Made by a program: the position numbers and the translations under genes. From assembly GCF_000473325.1 (NCBI RefSeq), contig NZ_KI421513.1:2365217-2429216 (forward strand): a stretch of DNA of 64,000 nt. The letters are read 5' to 3'. How positions within the stretch are numbered: position 1 is the first letter of the stretch; each line of letters begins with the position of its first letter. Shown here one piece after another: positions 59,951-64,000 of the stretch. The notes beneath the pieces were generated by a model. It saw only the letters and a program-made list of their open reading frames with translations, searched no databases and was not told the origin of the DNA. The stretch comes from Leisingera caerulea DSM 24564 (GTDB lineage: Bacteria > Pseudomonadota > Alphaproteobacteria > Rhodobacterales > Rhodobacteraceae).

Positions 59951-61134
59951 CGCGTGACGCTCCACTGGATGACGGGCCGTGCCCGGCGCCAATCACGCAT
60001 TGTGCCCAGGGGGCCCGCCTCGGCAATTTCCGCCTTCAGCAGATGACCGCCGCGTGCGGCATGGGCCTGCATCAGCAGCGTCTCGGTTTCCAGCGTGACA
60101 CCATTGGCGACCAGCCGCGTGCCTTCTGGCAGGATCTCCCACAGATGGTTCAGCAGTTCCTGCGAGCCGCCACCGCCAATGAACACGCAATCGGGCTTCT
60201 CAAATCCGTCCAGCACATCCGGGGCTTTGCCCAGCACGGGTTTCATTCGGTGATCCAGCCCGAACGCTGACGCGTTGGCGCGGATGTTCTCCAGCCGGCT
60301 CTCGCGCGGCTCGAAGGTGATCGCCCGTGCGCCGCGCGCTGCCAGGCACCACTCGACCGAGACAGACCCGGAGCCGCCGCCGATGTCCCACAACACCTCG
60401 CCTGCGCGCGGTGCCAGCGCCGACAGTGTCAGCGCCCGGACCGGCCGCTTAGTAATCTGCCCGTCGCTGGCGAAGAGATCATCTGCCAGCCCGGACGCCT
60501 GCGGCAGGCCCTTGCTGCCCGCGGCTTCAACCGCCACGGCTACGGGCGCCTGAATGTCCTGAATATCGAACCCTTCGGCAGTGGCAGAGCGCACCTGCTG
60601 GCGCGGCCCGCCCAGGCATTCCATCACGGTCAGGGCAGAGGCGCCAAAACCCTCAGCCACCAGCCAGTCCGCCAGCTCCGCCGGTGCAGACCCATCCCGC
60701 ATGGTGCAGATGACGCGGGTGCCCGCTTCCAACAGGGGCCGCAACCGCGCGTAAGGCGCAGCATGCAGGCCGAGGCACAGCACCTCTTCCAGCTTCCAGG
60801 CCAGATGGTTGGCCGCCAGCGCGAAGGTGGACGGCACCGGATAGGACACCCACTCGCCATCCTTCAAATCCCGAGCCAGGGAGCCGCCGGCGCCATGCCA
60901 GAACGGATCTCCCGAGGCCAGAACGGCCACTTTGCGGCCGCGCAGGTCCAGCACGGGGGCGGTGGAAAACGGCACCGGCCAGGGCTGGCCCTTGCTGGCT
61001 GCACCCGCCAGTTCCAGATGCCGCGGGCCGCCGAATATCATGTCGGCCTCTGCCAGCGCCTTCCGGCTTGCATCGCCCAGGCCTTCCAGTCCATTTTCGC
61101 CCAGACCAATTATCGTAAGCCATGGATCAGACAT
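59947..61134 (-). CDS. cobL: Precorrin-6Y C5,15-methyltransferase (decarboxylating)
   Basis: A 395-residue bifunctional enzyme that methylates C-5 and C-15 and decarboxylates the ring C acetate. The N-terminal CobE/CbiE-like half has LTIIGLGENGLEGLGDASR and MIFGGPRHLEL. The C-terminal CbiT-like half has the class I methyltransferase motif LWDIGGGSGSVSVEWCLAA and ITFEPRESRLENI. The ATG at 61134 (MSDPWL) lies in the palindrome CATG whose other strand starts cobK. A start 10 codons earlier is possible but would extend into cobK. It heads a run of 4-bp-overlapping cob genes. Confidence 0.96.
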   Translation of the reverse strand: MSDPWLTIIGLGENGLEGLGDASRKALAEADMIFGGPRHLELAGAASKGQPWPVPFSTAPVLDLRGRKVAVLASGDPFWHGAGGSLARDLKDGEWVSYPVPSTFALAANHLAWKLEEVLCLGLHAAPYARLRPLLEAGTRVICTMRDGSAPAELADWLVAEGFGASALTVMECLGGPRQQVRSATAEGFDIQDIQAPVAVAVEAAGSKGLPQASGLADDLFASDGQITKRPVRALTLSALAPRAGEVLWDIGGGSGSVSVEWCLAARGARAITFEPRESRLENIRANASAFGLDHRMKPVLGKAPDVLDGFEKPDCVFIGGGGSQELLNHLWEILPEGTRLVANGVTLETETLLMQAHAARGGHLLKAEIAEAGPLGTMRDWRRARPVIQWSVTR

Positions 61135-61873
61135 GACACGCATCCTTCTTCTGGGCGGCACCACCGAGGCCTCGACGCTGGCCAGGACACTGGCGGAGGC
61201 TGGTTCGGATGCGGTGTTTTCCTACGCGGGCCGCACCGCCGAGCCGGTCAGCCAGCCGCTGCCCACGCGCGTGGGCGGCTTTGGCGGCGCAGAAGGATTG
61301 GCGGCTTACCTGGTGGCCGAAAACATCACCCATGTGGTCGACGCCACCCATCCGTTTGCAGCACAGATGAGTTCCAACGCCGTCCACGCCTGCGACGCGG
61401 CGGGTGTGCCGCTGTGCGCCTTTGAGCGCCCGGCCTGGCAGGCAGGGGAAGGCGACCAATGGCTGCACACGGACAGGATAGAAGAGGCCGTCAACGCGCT
61501 GCCCGACACCCCGTCGCGGGTGTTCTTGGCAATCGGCAAGCAGAACCTTGCGGCCTTCGCGGCCAAGCCCCAGCATCACTACCTCTTGCGGCTGGTGGAC
61601 GCGCCGGAGGCCCCTTTGCCGCTGCCCAACACCACGGTTGAGATCGCCCGCGGACCGTTTGATGCGGCGGGGGACACAGACCTGATGCAGCGTCATGGCA
61701 TCACGCATATTGTGGCCAAAAACGCCGGCGGCGCAGGGGCCGCAGCCAAGCTCACTGCCGCGCGCGACCTCGCCCTGCCGGTCATCATGATCGGCAGACC
61801 GCAGTTGCCCGAGCGCCCCATCAAGGGCAGCGTGGCAGAGGTTATGGCCTGGCTGTCCCATCCCGCCGCTTAA
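61133..61873 (+). CDS. cobK: Precorrin-6A reductase
   Basis: A 246-residue NADPH-dependent reductase of precorrin-6A. The start MTRILLLGGTTEASTLART carries the family's nucleotide-binding motif. GGFGGAEGLAAYL, VVDATHPFAAQMSSNAVHAC and HYLLRLVDAPEAPLPLP are signature segments, and the end is IVAKNAGGAGAAAKL. It is the only rightward gene in the cluster. Its start codon shares CATG with cobL, and its stop shares TTAA with cobJ, so it sits exactly between them in reverse. No strong ribosome-binding site is visible before 61133. Confidence 0.95.
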   Translation: MTRILLLGGTTEASTLARTLAEAGSDAVFSYAGRTAEPVSQPLPTRVGGFGGAEGLAAYLVAENITHVVDATHPFAAQMSSNAVHACDAAGVPLCAFERPAWQAGEGDQWLHTDRIEEAVNALPDTPSRVFLAIGKQNLAAFAAKPQHHYLLRLVDAPEAPLPLPNTTVEIARGPFDAAGDTDLMQRHGITHIVAKNAGGAGAAAKLTAARDLALPVIMIGRPQLPERPIKGSVAEVMAWLSHPAA

Positions 61874-62634
61874 CCCTCAGCTGCGTAGCGGGGGGTGTAG
61901 ACGTAGTTGCCAACCCGGCGGGTGTCGCGGTTGCCGACAATCACCACGGTGCGCATGTCGGCCATCTCGGGCGTCGCCTCTTTCAGCGGCACCGTCAGCA
62001 GCTCTTGCCCTGGTTTGGTCACGTCGCGGGCAAAGGTGATCAGGGTGTCCGCGCCGCAAGCCTCCCGCAGGATCTCCAGCGCCCGGGCAAACTGATGCGG
62101 CCGCGACTTGGAGCGCGGGTTGTAGAAGGCCATCGCCAGCCCGGCCTCGCCGACCAGCTGCAGGCGTTTCTCGATCAGACTCCACGGCTTCAGGTTGTCG
62201 CTGAGGTTGATGGCCGCGAAATCATGCCCCAGCGGCGCGCCGATGGCGGCGGCGGCAGCCAGCATGGCGGTGATGCCGGGCAGCACCCTGATGTCCAGAT
62301 CCAGCCAGTCAGGGTGGTTTTCTGCGTTGTTCTCCAACGCTTCAAACACGGCGGAGGCCATCGCAAACACGCCCGGATCACCGGAGGAGACCACGACCAC
62401 GCGCTTGCCCTCGGCGGCCATTTCCAGCGCGTGGGTGGCGCGGTCGACCTCGACCCGGTTGTCGGTGGCGTGCAGGGTCAGCCCCTCGCGCGGCTCGATG
62501 CGTTTGACGTAGGGGATATAGCCAACGATATCAGTCGCTTCGCCAACAGCGTCGCGGACTTCCTGGGTCACCAGCGCCTCGTTGCCCGGCCCGAGACCGG
62601 CAATCACCACCCAGCCGTTTTGCGATACATTCAT
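61870..62634 (-). CDS. cobJ: Precorrin-3B C(17)-methyltransferase
   Basis: A 254-residue tetrapyrrole methylase that methylates C-17 with ring contraction. Visible are WVVIAGLGPGNEALVTQEV, DIVGYIPYVKRI, VVVVSSGDPGVFAMASAVFE, VLPGITAMLAAAAAIGAPLGHDF (the CobJ signature) and AMAFYNPRSKSR. The start at 62634 overlaps the cobI stop by 4 bp. The stop overlaps that of cobK on the other strand. Confidence 0.96.
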   Translation of the reverse strand: MNVSQNGWVVIAGLGPGNEALVTQEVRDAVGEATDIVGYIPYVKRIEPREGLTLHATDNRVEVDRATHALEMAAEGKRVVVVSSGDPGVFAMASAVFEALENNAENHPDWLDLDIRVLPGITAMLAAAAAIGAPLGHDFAAINLSDNLKPWSLIEKRLQLVGEAGLAMAFYNPRSKSRPHQFARALEILREACGADTLITFARDVTKPGQELLTVPLKEATPEMADMRTVVIVGNRDTRRVGNYVYTPRYAAEG

Positions 62635-63347
62635 GGCCGGCGCCCCTGTCCGTGAACCAGTACGATGGAGAAGTAAGGCACTTCGCCGTCGATCTCCGAC
62701 AGCTTCTGCACGGTTTGCCCCGGCATGGTGCCGCGCTCGACCAGCCAAGCGTCATCGGCGCGGCCCGCACGCTCCAGCGCGCGGCGCAGCTTGGGCAGGT
62801 TGCGGCCGATTTTCATGACGACCAGCGCGTCTGTTTCCGCCGCGCGCTTGGCCAGCTCATCCTCGCTGAGGGTGGCCATCGCCACGGTCAGCACATCGTC
62901 CCCCCAGGTGATCGGCTGTCCCGAGGCGGTCCAGCAGCCGGACATGCCGGTGATACCGGGCACGATCTCCTGCGCCGCGCGGCCCTGCAGCCGGGTGTAG
63001 AGGTGCATGTAGGAGCCGTAGAGGAACGGATCCCCCTCGCAGAGCACCACCACGTCCTCGCCTTTGGCAATCTCGGCCAGAGTATCTGCCCACTGGTCAT
63101 AGAACTCCGCCAGCACCCGGTTGTACTCGGGGTCGGAGAAATGAATCTCGGTGGTGACCGGGTACTCCATCGCGTGCTCGGTGACGCCGTCGGCCAGCAT
63201 GCCCTCGACAATGGCGCGGGCCTGGCCCTGGCGGCCTGCCTTGCGGAAATAGGCGATGTGGCGCGCGGAGGAAATCAGCCGGTGCGAGCGGACGCTCATC
63301 AGGTCGGGATCCCCGGGGCCGAGCCCTGCGCAGATGACTTTGCCCAT
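62631..63347 (-). CDS. cobI: Precorrin-2 C(20)-methyltransferase
   Basis: A 238-residue tetrapyrrole methylase acting at C-20 of precorrin-2. It has VICAGLGPGDPDLMSVRSHRL, HIAYFRKAGRQGQAR, EDVVVLCEGDPFLYGSYMHLY (the CobI signature GDPxxYxS), EIVPGITGMSGCW and VVMKIGRNLPKLR. The start at 63347 (MGKVIC) is the family start; the frame is open for 137 more codons, which read through cobH in another frame. It begins 2 bases after the cobH stop. Confidence 0.96.
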   Translation of the reverse strand: MGKVICAGLGPGDPDLMSVRSHRLISSARHIAYFRKAGRQGQARAIVEGMLADGVTEHAMEYPVTTEIHFSDPEYNRVLAEFYDQWADTLAEIAKGEDVVVLCEGDPFLYGSYMHLYTRLQGRAAQEIVPGITGMSGCWTASGQPITWGDDVLTVAMATLSEDELAKRAAETDALVVMKIGRNLPKLRRALERAGRADDAWLVERGTMPGQTVQKLSEIDGEVPYFSIVLVHGQGRRP

Positions 63348-63349
63348 GG

Positions 63350-63979
63350 TCACTCTTTCCAGCTTGCCAGCGCGTTCACCGCCGCGACGGTGATGGCGGA
63401 GCCGCCCAGGCGGCCCTTCACGATCATCGAGGGTACCGGCAGGTCCTCCATCAGCGCCTCTTTCGATTCCATCGCGCCGACAAAGCCCACCGGGCAGCCG
63501 ATAATGGCGGCGGGGCGGGGGCAGTCCGGGTCCTTCAGCATGTTCAGCAGGTGAAACAGCGCGGTCGGGGCGTTGCCAATAGCGACCACGGCGCCTTCCA
63601 GTTTCGGGCGCCACAGCTCCAGCGCCGCCGCCGAGCGGGTGTTGGACATCTCCTTGGCCAGCTCCGGCACCCGTGCGTCGCGCAGGGTGCAGATCACCTC
63701 GTTGTCCGCGGGCAGGCGCGGGCGGGTGATGCCTTCGCTGACCATATAAGCATCGCACAGGATCGGTGCGCCCTTGGCAAGTGCTGCGCGGGCGGTCTCA
63801 GCCATGCCTTCGGAAAACCGCACGTGCTCTTCCAGGCCAACCATGCCTGCGGCGTGGATCATGCGGACGACGACGCTTTCCTCGTCCTTGTTGAAGCGGG
63901 CAAGGTCAGCTTCGCGGCGGATGGTGGCAAAGCTTTCGGCGTAGATCGCGGCGCCGTCGGTTTCATAAGTGTGGAGCAT
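63350..63979 (-). CDS. cobH: Precorrin-8X methylmutase
   Basis: A 209-residue isomerase moving the C-11 methyl to C-12 to give hydrogenobyrinic acid. The start YETDGAAIYAESFATIRREADL, then VRMIHAAGMVGLE (catalytic His region), ILCDAYMVSEGITR, EVICTLRD and IGNAPTALFHLLNMLK, IGCPVGFVGAMESKE are all family signatures. AGAGGG precedes the ATG at 63979. The 21 bases beyond, to the window edge, could be the end of a preceding leftward gene, but this cannot be shown. Confidence 0.97.
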   Translation of the reverse strand: MLHTYETDGAAIYAESFATIRREADLARFNKDEESVVVRMIHAAGMVGLEEHVRFSEGMAETARAALAKGAPILCDAYMVSEGITRPRLPADNEVICTLRDARVPELAKEMSNTRSAAALELWRPKLEGAVVAIGNAPTALFHLLNMLKDPDCPRPAAIIGCPVGFVGAMESKEALMEDLPVPSMIVKGRLGGSAITVAAVNALASWKE

Positions 63980-64000
63980 GTCAGCTGCCCTCTTTCAAAA

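Noticed and set aside
63980..64000. Possible end of an upstream leftward gene (frame ending in a TGA at 63983-63981)
   Set aside because: Only six codons are visible, not enough to call a gene; cobG or cobN would be expected there from context alone.

Overview
The window is a gene-dense, high-GC stretch of an alphaproteobacterial chromosome. Gene content and protein character point to the Roseobacter group of Rhodobacteraceae, most like Leisingera or Phaeobacter. The indicators are an aerobic (CobF/CobK/CobL-type) cobalamin cluster with CbtA/CbtB and DUF1636 genes, aa3-type ctaD, an FnrL-type site, a SleB-like hydrolase, paired Lrp regulators and a glyQ/glyS locus of the Rhodobacteraceae type. 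The genus assignment is inference. No integrase, transposase, phage gene, CRISPR array or rRNA was seen.

Layout. 1-4.2 kb: EcsC-family protein, DUF1178 protein, SDR oxidoreductase and a large exported SPOR/peptidoglycan-binding/trypsin-fold protein that has lost its catalytic residues. 4.5-12.1 kb: glyQ, a small anchored protein, gltS, glyS and a divergent pyruvate phosphate dikinase; the glutamate symporter gene sits between the two glycyl-tRNA synthetase genes. 12.2-16.3 kb: cell-wall hydrolase, then folB-folP-glmM. 16.3-20.8 kb: two EamA exporters around a small TPR-like gene, ilvC, and two overlapping Lrp/AsnC regulators divergent from ilvC. 21-29.8 kb: class V aminotransferase, M50-like peptidase, UbiH-family hydroxylase, HAD nucleotidase, GntR regulator, a membrane glycosyltransferase, carA and yqeY.

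29.9-37.3 kb: DUF2244 protein, ctaD and a HIT protein with a perfect FNR-type site between them, a LuxR-like/alpha-beta hydrolase fusion without its catalytic triad, lipB and a peptidoglycan-binding exported protein. 37.6-44.4 kb: tRNA-Leu(GAG) followed by four same-strand genes for what looks like surface-glycan modification. These are a GT2 protein, a glycosyltransferase-methyltransferase fusion, a protein joining a degenerate copy of that methyltransferase domain to an alpha/beta hydrolase, and a sulfotransferase-like protein. 44.5-52.2 kb: GntR regulator, AEC transporter, then a leftward run SPOR lipoprotein - D-Ala-D-Ala carboxypeptidase - tmk - holB - tatD - MBL hydrolase, and tRNA-Ser(UGA).

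52.2-64 kb: a CHAD protein, then cobalamin genes to the window end. Leftward cobH-cobI-cobJ and cobL-cobE-cobM-cobB-cobA-DUF1636 are almost all joined by 4-bp overlaps. cobK lies between them on the opposite strand, sharing a CATG with cobL and a TTAA with cobJ. A cobalamin riboswitch precedes a second leftward unit, cbtB-cbtA-(His-rich exported protein)-cobF, which would couple cobalt uptake to B12 level. Three proteins in the window are predicted pseudo-enzymes from visible active-site substitutions; with the glycan cassette, these are the least ordinary content.
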